From positions 2,215,939 to 2,279,938 of the forward strand of contig VZRN01011464.1 in NCBI GenBank assembly GCA_013397935.1: a stretch of DNA of 64,000 nt. Reading direction: 5' to 3'. Below the pieces are notes generated by a model that worked only from the letters and a program-made list of their open reading frames with translations, searched no databases and had not been told where the DNA came from. The stretch is from Dasyornis broadbenti (lineage: Eukaryota; Chordata; Aves; Passeriformes; Dasyornithidae). This document shows positions 15,201 through 28,900 of the stretch, one piece after another. The translations under genes were made by a program, and so were the position numbers. The first letter of the stretch is position 1, and every line of letters starts with the position of its first letter.

Positions 15201-18200
15201 TGAGGAGTGGCAAAAAGCTGACAGATTCTGCCGTTCGTTTATTCTGTATGTTCTGTATAGCTTGTAGAGCAGTCTTCCCTATCTTGATCCTTTCACAGCT
15301 TGTTGTGTGAGTGTCTTGACTGTGTTTTGGTGTTAAATAGTTGTTGATAGCTGCTTTTCAGTAAACCTCTTGTGTTTTAAATATTCAGACTTGGTCTCAG
15401 TTGATCTGATAGTAAACCAACTGGTGCTGGAGTCAGAACTCCTAATGAAATGTTTATTATTTCTTGTAATTGTTAGAAGTTTATGAATATACCACATTCG
15501 TCCATCCCCAAAGAACTAACTGTGCAAAAGCGGTAGTCAGTAGCAAACAGTTTAGTGGGCTATGCTTAACCATGCTGTGTTAACAGGCTGTTTTAACTTG
15601 ATTCAGTTATTGATGATTTTTGTATAAACCCTTCCCTCTAGAATTCTGCCAAAACATGTAGTTTGATACAACTTGAAAATACTCTGGCTTCTCTTTGCTT
15701 ATTATTTGACTAGATCTAAATTCAGAGAGACACGCTTAGGCCATCATTGAGATTGTTTTTTCCTGGCCCAAAGAAAAGCCCAGTTGTGCATTGGAGAAGA
15801 ATATTGTTTATGATCTGCTGCAGGCGGATCCTGAGTATGATGACTGATTTATCTACTGCTCTACCACAGACCTGCACGTGGTGTAAGGATGTAGAATGCA
15901 AAGCAGAGCTGCCTATTTTTTCAAAATCTGCAAGAGAAGATTTGTGAAATACAGTTTCACATATATACACACATGAAGGCTAAAGAGATCCACTAAAACT
16001 TTTGGACCTTCCCACCTATTATTCACTACTGCTATAGACTTTCTCAGGGAACATGTTTTTTACATGGCCTTCAGAAGTATTTCATAGTGCCCTCTTTTTG
16101 GAATTCATTACCTTTTGAAGAAATGTTGGTAAGTAATGAAGACTCTGTAATTAAAAAGTAATCTTGAATTTTCACTTGCCTTTAATTTTCACTGGAATAA
16201 TTAGGAGTTGTTTTGTACCTGTTAGATGAGTATTAATAAAAATAAACTAGAGGAGAGAGAAGGCAAGGAAGGTAAAAACAGCAGAAGATATAGTTGAATA
16301 TAATCCATGGTTATAGCGAATAGCTATAGTAGACTTTTCAGTGGAAGAAAGGCTGATTTTTATCTCCAAGGATTAAAGCGCATAGCCTGTATTTAATTTT
16401 GTGGTAAGTTTTTATGTTATTTGTGTTAATCCAGCCCTGTAACAAGCATCAATGTGTCATCAGAATTAGTACATAAATTACAATTATTTTTTCTTTGTTT
16501 TGCCCTTTTTCTATTAAGCCAAAGAGAATAAGGCATTCTTTTTATCTTTTCTCAATCCATGGCTCATCTCTTTCAGCTTGGCTTTTAGGATGCTGCTGTT
16601 TGCCTCCTCCTTCCCAGCTGTTCACTAGAAGATTCAGGACTGAAGCCAATTCATTTGCTTTCCTACTTTATTACCAAAAATGGCAAAATTTTGCCAATGT
16701 TGTCATTTTCCCATCTCAATAATAGATAATAAAGTTGCACATGGGAGTTTTTGCATATCTTCAATTTTTTGAGTGTGGGTGGAATACTATTTCAGACTCT
16801 TACTCTGAAATGCTAAAACATGAAATACTGTATTATGTTTTTTTTTTCCATGATAACCAATATTTTTAGCTTATTTCTGATTCATCTGAATCTGAGATAA
16901 GCTATCAAAGGCACAGATACAATGCTTTAAACACCTTGGGAAGACAAAGTGTTTCAGACACTTGCTGCGTAGACCAGAGGGGACAACCCTCCCCAAACTT
17001 TTGGAAAAGTATGCTTTCTATTTTTGCATTTTACCAGAGGAGGAAGTTTCTTGACATCAGCTGTAATTGAGTTTCATAGGAACAAGTGTGGAAGACAAAT
17101 TCTATTGAATTTAAGGACATCTAAATGCTATATTGTACCAGGTATTTTGATTTTATTGCATTTTTAATTGCTGTATAGTATTATTTAAAAATATTTGGAC
17201 AAAAATTTTTTAAAAGACAAGTGAAGAGCAAAAACCTCTTCAGAACCCTATATAATATCCAGGGCCTGATATAGACATTGTGAGGAACTGCTAGCACTAC
17301 TTAACTGGAAGTAGTAAACTGGCACACCATGTTGCTGATGTGAAGGGATCTGTAGTCTTCACTTGCTCCAATTTTGCAATGAAATAATATGACACCATTT
17401 CTCCTTTAGTTTAAAGTTGTCTCTATTCTTATTAATGAAAACATAGGTGGCCATCAAACAGTTTTGTTTAAGAAAGACTAAATTGCGAGCTACTGTAGAT
17501 TTTAAGGTGGAAGGGCAGTAACATATATGACTCAAGCATCAGTATAAGTACATACATATAATCTCTTATGTAAGTAAGACTGTATAATCTTTAAGAGCTA
17601 AAGAACATTTTTGTAGAAGAGATGCAAATTGATTTAATGAATTAAAAAAAAAAAAATTAAGTAACTTACCCACAAATTTATCTGTTAGGTGATTGATTGT
17701 TTTTTAAGGGAGAAAATGTACTCCTGGAAAATGCAATGCAGGTGTTTCAATAGATAGCAAAGCACTTTTCCCTATTGTAGTCAATGTAACAGAGTGTAGA
17801 TGCATGTGGGACAATACCTGTGTACAGGTACTGTACAGATATGCAATGGCAGGATTTTCAGGATTGTCAGCTGGAGTAGGTACTGGTTTCACAGCAGCAG
17901 CAGCAGATTTTCTGACCAGGCTAGCACTCTGAAAAAAGGAGCTCAACTGCTTCCTACATGAGATTAATTGCCCAATTTTCATTTATTACTGTGGGCATTT
18001 TTGCCTTCTATATTTTCGCTGTGCAAATCATCTTCCTTAGAATAATCAAGATCAATTAAAGCAGTCAGTGATGAAAAACTGAAAACTGGGTGTTATTACA
18101 ATGATTAACAGCAATATGGGATATTAGTTGATGGGTGACAGAAGTCCAAAACTAAACATATTGATGAAACAGCTATCGAAGTGTTCCTTTACCACTAAGC

Positions 18201-19254
18201 AGTCATGTTACTGGGGAGTGTCAGCAATTAGAAGTTAGGCTATTCAGGAGTAAGGACAGCATCTGTAATTTTGGAACACATCTTGAAGGGTAAAAGAATC
18301 TTTCAAATACTTCTCTTGGCATACCCAGTCATATTGCTATTGTTAATATTTTATAGTTCTGAAAGCAAATGTCTTTTTGAGGTAACAAATCTTTTAGCCT
18401 TCCAAATGTGTTGATTGAATTTTAGTTTTCCTTCTAACATTTGTGTTAAGATACATTAGATACTATTTAAAAATGGTAATATGTCACAGGAATATGTAAT
18501 ACATGAAAAAGAATTTTACTGACTGACAGTTAAAGATTTAACTGTTGTTTCTAGAACTCAGCTACAACATTTCATACTTTAAAGTCAAATTTTAGAAGCT
18601 ATCTAGTTTGGATTTCAAAAAAGTAGTTGGATGCTGGAAGAGAATATGTAACTTATTCTCTCCTGGAAAAGGGAAATACTTTTCTGGTAATTTCATGCAG
18701 TGTTCAGAAGAGAATGTTCTCCTTCCACAGGATATTCCATGTTAGCATAGTTCCTTGGTTTACAGATTTTAAGCAGGATATCTGTGCTTAGGATGCTGTG
18801 CTGTAGTGGCAATCAATCTTTATTCTGTGAGCCACGTGTAGCTCCTCGGGATAGTGACCCAGTCTGGTGTCTGCAGAACTCACTGCATGCCAGGCCATGT
18901 GGCAAGGGCAGTGCTTTCTCTGGTCAGTGCCTTCATGATGCTCCCCCAATGCATTCCTGTGCACAGGTCTTAAAATGGTTGTGTGTATGAACATGGCCCA
19001 CGTTCACACCCTTTCTTGGTGTCCCAGAAACTCTGCCTCACGACCAGCACAGGCTTCTCAAGAGTGAGTTGTGTCAGACAGCTTAGTTTCCTTCTGGTAA
19101 AGTGTGTTGGTTTTAGTGGATGGAGGTGTGAAAGGTGGGGTCTGTTATTTTGTCTGTAATACTTTTTTACCTGTGGCATTTTTAAATTCACACTGAGGAA
19201 GGATAATCTAGACTTAATAAGGAACAAGATCAGTGCAGAATTGTTTGGAAAACC

Positions 19255-19700
19255 ATCCACAATGTTGATTCTCTTCCAAAATGGAAGAATGTATCAAATG
19301 AAGTTCTGCAGGCATTTGCCCCAGGGCTGGCAGTATTCAGTGCTTGCATTAATGGTCTTGATGATGGAATACAGAATATACTTATTAAATTTGCAGGCTA
19401 CACTTGTCTTAGGAGGATTAAGAGGTCTTGTAAGGACAGAATTAGAATGATCTTGAGAACCTGATTTTAAAAAAATAGGATGCTATTGAAAAGGAACAGT
19501 GTAAGATCCTGCATGAAGAAAAGGAGAAAGGGAAGAAAAGCATGGCTATATAGTAGAAACTGCTGTGTGGATAGGAGACCTGCAGAAGGGGATTTTGAAG
19601 TTATAGTAGATAACAAGCTGATTGTCAGCCATGTCACAAAGGAGGAAAATATTGTACTGGGAGATGTAAACAAAAGTATAGCTGGAGGAATACCTTAGCT
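19255..19700 (+). mobile_element. Ancient CR1 LINE fragment (reverse-transcriptase C-terminal region)
   Basis: This is a badly decayed CR1 non-LTR retrotransposon piece in sense orientation. From 19354 the frame reads GLDDGIQNILIKFAGYT, which corresponds to the CR1 reverse-transcriptase stretch around the catalytic F-A-D-D box. Here the two aspartates are replaced by Gly-Tyr. Further on (19569-19680) AEGDFEVIVDNKLIVSH and ILGD/VNKSIAG-like residues match the region after the polymerase palm in CR1 proteins. The frames are broken by stops and shifts between these blocks. No 3' tail is seen. Divergence much greater than that of the copy at 44.6 kb implies an old insertion. Boundaries are approximate. 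Confidence 0.82.
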
Positions 19701-20083
19701 GTGCTCAGTGGAGTGACCTTTATACTCAGCCTTGGGGGTTCTAGTAGTGAATTCAACATGTCAAGAAGGATGTGAACTAACCTGAGAGGTAGTCAAGTGG
19801 GGAGCAATGAAAACTAGAGTTATGAATAACAGTTTTGGGTAAATTTCTGCTAGATGGTTTGTATTTTCATCTGTGGTAACTGTTGTTTTATTGAAGGAGA
19901 GTAATCTTGAACTTCTGAAGATCTTTTCAATCAGTGTGGTAAATTGAGACATGGTGTCCTGGAACTGACACCAGAACTGATCATCCAGCACCCTGATTGT
20001 AGTGGGTGCTCACATAAGAGCTCAGCTGAGGACCAACCTCAATATACCTGAGGGCCAACTCCCCAGCAAGTGTCACATCTCTG

Positions 20084-20099
20084 ACACACACACACACAC
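20084..20099. repeat. (AC)8 microsatellite
   Basis: Eight AC units are followed within 20 bases by tgtatgtgtgtg, so the two could pair as a short hairpin. Confidence 0.9.
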
Positions 20100-20461
20100 C
20101 ACCACTTGTATGTGTGTGCTGTAGTCTTTTCATAGGGTGGGGAACATGGCCTGTGGCCTTTCTCTGCACCTGCATGAAGGCAAGTGGCCTCCCCAGGCAG
20201 AAGAGTTGGGCATCCCTGTTTGCTTCATGATTTACAGTTGACAAGACATTCACATTTTTAATGGATTTCAGATTTCACTAATGGAAAATATTTGCTGCTA
20301 TAAACAAAGTAAATTACCTTGTTGACAGTTCAATACTGTATTTCACACACTGTTAAGTTTGTAAATCTGTCAGCACACTACTTGATGGAGTTGAAGGGCT
20401 TTTGATACCAGCAGTTTGCTCTCTCATGTATATAGACCAGCAGCATGCTTTACAAGTGGGG

Positions 20462-20476
20462 AAAAAAAAAAAAAAA
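20462..20476. repeat. A15 homopolymer
   Basis: Fifteen A in intron sequence. Simple repeat. Confidence 0.9.
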
Positions 20477-21807
20477 GGAATCATTGTGGTTTGTCAAAAT
20501 GCTGTCAATCTGAATGATGACATTTTTAGGTAACTCTTACCTGGAGCCCTCTTAGCTGCAAGGACATCAGTGGCTGGTTGTGATAAGCAAACAGCAAGAG
20601 AAACCAGTAACATTTGTGTTAAATAGAAGATACAGAAACTTTTAAAAATAACAAATAATAAAATTTGCTTAAGATAAAAATATATCGGATTTCAAATTAG
20701 CAAAAATGTTAAAATAATTGCTTGTTGGACAGATGAAATGGTATTATGTTTGTTAAGTAGAGCAGGGTGGAATTTATGTTCTTGGAAACAAGGAACGGTG
20801 TTTGAGAAAAGGATGCTCCAATGATAGGTGCTGTAGAGATCCAAGTGTGAATAATATATTGTCCCAAGTAAAAGTATATGTTTCAATAATACTAGACCTT
20901 CAGAAATATGTGTAAATCTGTGTGCTTAAACTATCTGTTGGTATTTACTAAAGCTTTTTAATTAGAACATGAGAGTGAAATGGAGTTTATATGTTTGTAG
21001 TTTACTGGAATGCTCTGTATGTCTAAGACATGCTCTGCGCACAATGCCAAAAATAAACAAAGGAACTCTGTTGGCCTTTTGAGGGGTAATGTTCTTCCAA
21101 GATACTGCAAATAATTTGAAAGGATCCAGTCAGGAATTTCTCTCAAAATATTTGTGCTGTACTCACCACACCCACTCAGTTGCTTAATATAAGATTGCGT
21201 TGAAAAGCTTATGTGCAGATGTAGAGATAATAGTCACGTAAAGAAATGGTAGAGTATAGTTCACATCTTAGGAATTTAAATGCACATTATGGATACATAA
21301 TTTTTGTATTCAGTAGTTAACACATATATCCTAACAGGTTTTGAGTTTCTATATTGGAGATTGTTTATTGAAAATGAATTAAACTGGAAATGAGTGAAGA
21401 TGGACACAGCACTTGTGTAGATTAAGTACAGCTGCAGAACTTTAGTGGTCAAGCACAATGTAAATTTATACATAAAAAACTCAGTGCACTGCAGAACTTA
21501 GTGCTTGCAGTAACACAGCATCATACTATATTAATAAACTGAAGGGGACAGTAGACAATTTCCTTCAGTTGTCAGTTCCGCACATCTCTCCCTTCTATCA
21601 GCTGTACCTTTTCTGCACTGGAGATAGTGTCATTATGTTCAAACTGGAATTGTGTGGTTTTGATCTTAACTTGTTTAGGGTGTGACAGCATTATTAAAAA
21701 ATGTGTATAATGTACTAGTGATCTTGGGGTGAACCTGTGTGAATACAGATAAAGCACAGTACTGCATGCTGAAGATCTGTTTCTGGGAATTCCTCAGAAC
21801 TTCCATT

Positions 21808-21823
21808 AAAAAAAAAAAAAAAA
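21808..21823. repeat. A16 homopolymer
   Basis: Sixteen A in intron sequence. Simple repeat. Confidence 0.9.
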
Positions 21824-23733
21824 TTAGTGAAATTTCAGTCATCAGACATTTTGGCAACAGTCCACAATTTAAATGGCATTTTAATTTTTATTCAGGATGT
21901 CTGTCTGACCAGAAAATGAAGACAACTTTTTTATATTTAACTTGGTAGCTAGAGGTACTAAATTATGTATGTATAATGTCAAAGCTAAAATAATAATTTA
22001 ATTTTCTCAAAAAGTGAGTGTCTAACATCACATGAACTTACCTAATGTCTAAAAGAAATCTTGTGCATAGTTCTATGTATCATTTAGTGTCTTTACTTTT
22101 TGTCAGTCCGTGGGGTTTTATTTACCAGTACATAGCTAGGAAAGTGTAATTCTTAGCTGACATGCTCAGCTGTCATCTTTTGTTTAGGCCTTGTGCAAGG
22201 TGTTACAAATATCTGCATGTTTTTTAATGGACCAGTTCAGAGAAAGTACTAAATTGCAACATTTAATCAGATTAATTCTCGGTATGGATGATGACTCAAC
22301 AAGCATGTCTTCTGCTAATGTAGGTTGCCCAGGTTTCCAGTAGAAGGAAACCAGCTTCCAAGATTGAGAAATTTTTATACATCTCCCAGAAATTCCCTGT
22401 GGCAAATTTCATATTTACTGCATATTGGTTCCAGATGTGCATAGCAAAAATGGAGCTGCTGTTCTCTGGTATTCTGTATTTTATATTTGGAGCTGAGGGA
22501 CTGGCATTTTCAGTAAAAATTTGCTTGAATTTGGTCTGTCTCTTTACATTAGATAACTCCATAATCTGTGTTAGCAGAATTCCTTGCTGTTCCTGTTGCT
22601 GTTACCCCTACAGCACCTTTGTGACAGAGGTGAAGTACCGTTTTTCAGGAGAAGAAAAGAAGCCCAGAGAGCGAGAGGTCATGCACGAGATTTATAATGC
22701 TCCCATGCACAGTAGGGGTTGTGGTGGTGGGGAGTGTGGTGTGAGGTACAGGACTGGGGTACACAAAACCACTTCAGTCTTCTGGGTGATCGAAGTGAGC
22801 TGAATTAAGCACTTGGTGAATTAAGCACTGAAGAATGAGACTTGCAGCAGAGTATGTCACTGTATCAAAACTGACCCTCAGCACACATTTACAGCTCTTC
22901 TAGGGGTGGTTTTGCTGGGGTTCACCACCTGCTACCTTTCCTGAGCATAAGTACCTGGGGCTTCCTTCTAGGCATGGATGACTGCTTTTTTAATTGCACA
23001 AGTGATGAAAATAATGAAAGTGCTGGAGAAGTGATGTTAAAACACTTCAGGAGGTTGGAACAAAGGCCAGGGTCATCCTAAGCCTGAAGGGCTTTTCCTA
23101 GTGTGTCATTTGGGAGGGAATGACCTGCCCTTGGGCACCAGGCAGGGCTGGGGTAGTCACACACTGCTGTGACTGCCCAGGTCTCTCAGCTAGGGCATGG
23201 TGATTTTACATGCTTGTCATTTACTTGTGCAGACAAGACAATTCATTTGTGCGTAGATGTTGGATCTACTTAATAGGTGGTGTAGGCCCAAGGGATATGA
23301 TACTCATGGAGCAAAGGGAAGAATAATTGCAGTCCAGTGTGGACAGCGTATTTGGGAAGTTCTGCACTTGGCTCATTTTGTGAATTTAGGCCTCAGTGAC
23401 TTGCTGGAAATCACATCTTACATGTGATCTTACATCTTATATGGCTAAGTCTGAGCTCTAGTAAATAGATTTTTTTTTTCCTCCCTATAACTTAAAAACA
23501 GACCTAAGTCATTGAAAGAACTGCTGTTTCACAGACTGTTCATTAACTGTGCTGCTATTATTTCTTACCCAGGAATTCACATGGTTGAAACTGATGTTAA
23601 AAATAAGCTTTCCCATACTCTGGTGATTTAAACCTGGGGACAGTAAACAGCACCTTTTAGTATCGCTTCCTTTCTGCTGCTGCTCTGGCTGTGATGCAGA
23701 GATGGTTTAGTTAGGCATTCACCCTGTCCCTGC

Positions 23734-23756
23734 TTTTTTTTTTTTTTTTTTTTTTN
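23734..23756. repeat. T22 homopolymer ending in an ambiguous base (N)
   Basis: Twenty-two T are followed by a single N at 23756, the only non-ACGT base I noticed. This is most likely a polishing or read-length uncertainty at a homopolymer, so local length is unreliable. Confidence 0.95.
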
Positions 23757-25916
23757 ATCTCCCCCTTTTTTGCTACTCAAAGTTATTTTTTAAAATAGAA
23801 ATATAGAATGCAGAAACAGTGATTGCTGCAAGAAAGTACTATGGAAACCTGTCACAACAAGAGTTTCAAATGAATCTCTAGCTGTTTAAGTCCATGTGTT
23901 TGTCCTCCACAGTGAGAGTTGAGGAGGAAGGAAGCGATTAGAACAGTGTTGAGGGGAAAATCCATATTCTTGCTTTTCACTGGGAAAAAATGCATTTCTG
24001 GGTTCAGCCTTACAGTTATATGTCCTGCAATTAATTTCTTATCTGGGACCTAAAATTTTTCAGTTATGTAATGCATTATAATGCTGTGGTAGCAATATTG
24101 TCCTTTATGGTTGGTTAGACATGTTTGCTATAATATCTAGCTTGTAAGTGTTTCCAGATGTTTTGCCATTGTTTTTGTGGTTTTTTTAAAGAAAACATAG
24201 GCAGATGAATTATTCACAAAAGAAGGTGGTGCAGAGAGCAATAACTGAATAAATATATCTTTAGCATAAGTTTCAGTTGTGGATGATGGTCCATATTTTT
24301 CAGAGGAAAAATCAAAGCATGATGTGATCCTAAGTTGCTTTGATATTTCTTCTCTGTGCCCTTGCTAAAGAAATACCATCAAAAAAGTTTTTTTGTTATT
24401 AGTATAGTGTGCAAAAGATAAAAAATGACACAAATATGGTACTGCTAGTAATGTCATGATTGATAGATTCACTTTGGTCTATTTCAGCACTATGCTGATG
24501 CATAATAGTGTACATACATCTATATATATTTGTGAATATTAATGTTTCTGAGTTAAAATAAATGTTTTGAATGCTAGTGATTAATGATTTAAATTTGGCA
24601 TTTCCTGGGGATATTCCAAAAATGCGAATTTAAATATTGAAGTATTTTGTCTTTCTGTGGTCACTAAAGTTCCTGGGCATATTTTATAATGTTTGGTGGT
24701 CATGTTCATTGCTGCTAGAAGTATTGGAAACCAATATCTAATAAACATAGAATACATAAAGAAGACTTAGCATTTTTTTTTAAAATCTGAAAAATACTGA
24801 TTTTTTTAAAGGATTATTAAGGAATAAAAACATTTTTTGGTGGAGAAGTCACTCTGAACTTGTATATTAATCTTTTATAGTGTGTAAATTTAGAAAAACT
24901 TTTTTTTTTTTTAAAGTAGACAAAAGTTTTATTTTCACATTTTGACTTAAACTTTTTACTGCCGAGTTATAAAGCCTTGACAATAATAGACATGGTGGTA
25001 GTCTCTTTTGTCCTATGAGATCCTGGTCTTTCAGATTTTGATGAGTCTGTGCACATTTATTAAAAGATGTATTCTGAATTAGGAACAGATTATGGGATTG
25101 TGCAGACTTTGTCTGCTTTCAGCTGTGATATAGAAAGCTTTATATCACTTTGCCAGTGTGCAATTGCTCTGTATAGAGGTAATTTAGGAAGCCTAATAAA
25201 ATTGATGTCCCAACTGTGACATGGTATTTTTGTAAAAGTAAAACTTTTCACTGCTCCTAGCCTTTCTCAATGGTTAATCAAAGTGGATTGACAGATTATG
25301 TGTCTGGGTTTTTTCTTTCTTTCTTTTTTTTTCCATGTAGGTGTTTGTGACTCATAAATGCAGAATTAGACTGAAAATCTGTGGCTGGATAATGGAGTAT
25401 TTGCAAGTACTTTATTGCACTTTTCAGTGCAGCACAACAAAAAGGCTTTGCTTTCCAGTGTTTATTTGTAAGGATTTATTATTGTGTGGCCCTGCTAATC
25501 TCATAATTTCTGCTCCTGTTTTTATGATAGTGCAAGAAAGTGGTTTATAAATAGTTTCTATAAATGGGTATTCCTGAAAATGCATTTGATCTGAACAATA
25601 TTTTTATGTAACTGTCTTTTATGGTAAAGTAATAGGTGAAAATTGAGAAGTCATTAATGTTTTATATCCTTTCACTCTGCTATGAATCACCACTTAGCTG
25701 TTTGCCAAAATCTTTGTATTCTGTTTAGTGACAATTTTATATAAGAATCAGCTGGGTAATTTTTAAATTCACTTCTGGTTCTTTTCTTTAAAGATTCCTA
25801 TCAATTAATTTGGCCAATTGTCAACTACCATGAAAACTTAATCTTCCATAGTAGATGATATTTTTAATACATACTAACTTACAGTTAGATAATGTTTTTT
25901 GAAGAATTTGGATAGC

Positions 25917-25946
25917 ATTTCTGGTCCAAAAATTTCTGGTCCAAAA
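25917..25946. repeat. Perfect 15-bp tandem duplication
   Basis: The unit atttctggtccaaaa occurs twice without mismatch, with three further bases of a third copy. Perfect identity suggests a recent replication slip. Confidence 0.92.
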
Positions 25947-28900
25947 ATTAATAAATTCTAAGGAGTTAGTAGCTATGCAGTGAGTGTGTGAGGGGGAAAA
26001 AAAAAAGTCAGAATACCTTAAAAGCTATTAAAAACAGTCTTGTGTTTTAGAGCTCCCCATTGAGACTAGTTATTTTGAAATATGAAACACTTAGTTTGGT
26101 TTCATACCAATTAGTAAATGTCATTTGTGATCACTAAAAAATTACTCCTCATGGAATAACTGTCGTGAAAACACAGGAATGTTTAATAATATTGAGTTCA
26201 GCTTTCTTTGCAGACAGAAATTGTTTTAAATTAGAGGCTGTTGCATAGACTGCTTCTATGTTCTGGCTGTCCATCTGTTTAGGTGGTTTCTCTGGACTGG
26301 AAAACTGTCAACCATTATGTCTTGGACAGCTCTGACCACTGAGAAACTGAAACTGCACTAAGACTAGAAAACACCTGCAAGGGCAAGAATGTATCTGATT
26401 CTAGTACTTTTAAGGTAACTAATGCAAGTATGATGATTGATTCATCTATTTGTCTGCAGAGTGACCTGGGTCACTGCTATGAACTGCTTAGCTGTGAAAG
26501 GCTTTGTAAATAAAATACACTGTAGGGGTAGAATGAAGGAGACTGGGAATACTACGTATCAGCATGGAAGTTGGAAACTAAATTTAGGACTTGAAGGTAG
26601 CTCCAAAGAGAAAGATATGAATGGGAGGAGCTGTTATGAGAACAGGACTGCAGAAGGGCTGGAGGATGGACTGGGGGATGGATAAGGTGGAGCTGTGAAA
26701 TAAGGCAGTGGTGTTTGCATTGCTACAGATGAAGAAAGGTAGGCTAAGGGTAGATCTTGTTGAAAATAGTTGAGGTAAGACTGGAATGGGAATCTTGAAG
26801 GTTTTTCTTTATCATACATTGCAGTGTTTTAAGTACATGGGTCTAGTCTTTATAGAATGAACTTAAAGTAGTTTTCCAAAGTCCTAGTCCTTTTAAGTGT
26901 TTTATACCAAATTGATTAAAATATTTCCAATTTGCTTTAAATACTCGAAGGTGAACACCATAAATGAAATTCTGCTAAATTCCAGGGATGCAACTGAGCA
27001 GAGACTGACATTGGCTTTGGCTGGGTCTCTGTATAATGCATCCCAGCTTTTTAAATTGATACTTTGGTGCATCTGTGTCTCTTCAAAACTAAAGCTACAC
27101 TGAGATTCTTTCTCTCCAGATAAGATAGTATGTTATTGTTAAACGCCTCTCCCAGACTGTAATTCTATTTGTGGTTTTTACTGTTGACTGTTGATTGTTA
27201 ACAGGTTCTGCAATAATGCAATTAGGTGATCCAAGAAGAACATACAAAGCATTAATAAGCCACATCTGCATAGAGCAGAGTGAAAAATACAGTCGACTAG
27301 CCATGATACTCATCTAAATAAGATAATATAATTCATTTTCCCTCTTTCTCAGGTTAAAAATCAGGTCTGTCTTAATCCTCTCAGAAAAAATCAATTCTTC
27401 ATCATGTTCTTGTTCTGCTACTCAGTGCCACATGAAATTCTGCATTGTGGTATATTGTTACATTTATGGTAACAAAAGATTTAAAGCTTTGGGTTAGCTT
27501 GAAATGGCATAGGGAACTGGACAGTATTAGAAAGGACAACTCTTGCATCAAAATACTGCAGTCCTTAGGTGATGAATAATGTCTTCTGTGTAGAAGAAGA
27601 AACACTTAGCTGCTTATTCTTCTCTTTCACCTCCCTTCTGTCCTTCTTCAGGTAGCACCCTCTGTAAGTTCCCATTTGTTTGAAGGTTTCAGAATGTTTT
27701 GCTGGCTGTCAGCTGAAGTGAGGGGTGGCAACTGCCTTTTTTCCATGTCGGAGCTGGATCCCAATGTCTGTGAAAGCTGCAGGCAAAGCTAGGCACAGTA
27801 TTTCTTTTTCTACAGTGAACTTCACATTTTTTTTCCTTCATAGTAAAGTTTTTGTATGATAGAGCTTTGCCCATTTGTTTTTAAGGGACTCACCATTTAT
27901 TTTTTTAAAAAGCCTAGAAATATGAAATCTATTTCTATAAATGTAGAATCCGTAACAAAAAAGAGGTCAGTTTTGTCATGCTTCTCCCAGTGGATAGATT
28001 TACAAGAGGACTTGGAAGACCTAGATTGCTGTCAGGACGTGGGTAGCACGGCCAGCACTGAAGTGTTTGGGATATATACATATGCTTGCTCTCTTTCAAG
28101 CTGGCCACAGTGAAACTTGATGAAAATGACTGCATAAGTCCATTGTTGCATTCTCCTGGAACTGTAGTAAGAACTAGGAAGAGAAGATGGATCAAAAAAT
28201 ATGTCTTCTGTCTCATTCCTGAGCAGCCTGGTCTGGTAAACCCTCCTTTGAGCAAGCACATGGATTAGGTCATCTCCAGCATCCAACTGCCAACCTACAG
28301 TTCTTCACCGAATTACCTGCAGACTTTCCTGTAGGTGGGTGATACAGTGAATTTGAACTTTGTATTAAGAAAATAAAAGTGTTTTAAAATTCTATCCAAC
28401 AGCAAATCTGACCTTGATGGAGGTCTGTCTGTAGTTGAGTATGAAAATATTAGCTGAAAAGAATTTAAAATAAAATAGCTTCTTGACATTCATTCATTTT
28501 AAATATTTGAGGGCACTTCAGGGCTGTTGACAATGTATGCACAGATTCCAGGATTGAGATGTTGTCACTTGCATAGGTAATTATTATCTTGTTGCAGAGA
28601 CTAGCAGGACAACAAGAAAACCCAGATGGCTTTTGGTAGATATTTAAATCATTCAGAGCATACCATTTAAAGGATATTTTGTCTGAAATAGGATTTTAGG
28701 GGTTTTTTTTTGTAAAGAGAGAAAAACATAACTCTTCAGTAGCTAATTCCTAATATTAATTGTTAAGACCGAGTTAAAAGTAAAACTTGACATTTCTGTT
28801 TTGTAATGGCTTTGTTCAACCATTTAACAGAGTGAGCACATACATAATGATATTGTGATGTGGAAGAAAACATCTGGTCACAAGCTTTTGTCCAAATATC

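Noticed and set aside
22399..22803. 134-codon open frame on the + strand
   Set aside because: No domain, no splice support and residue content like translated intron. It lies inside a COG5 intron and matches nothing I recognise.
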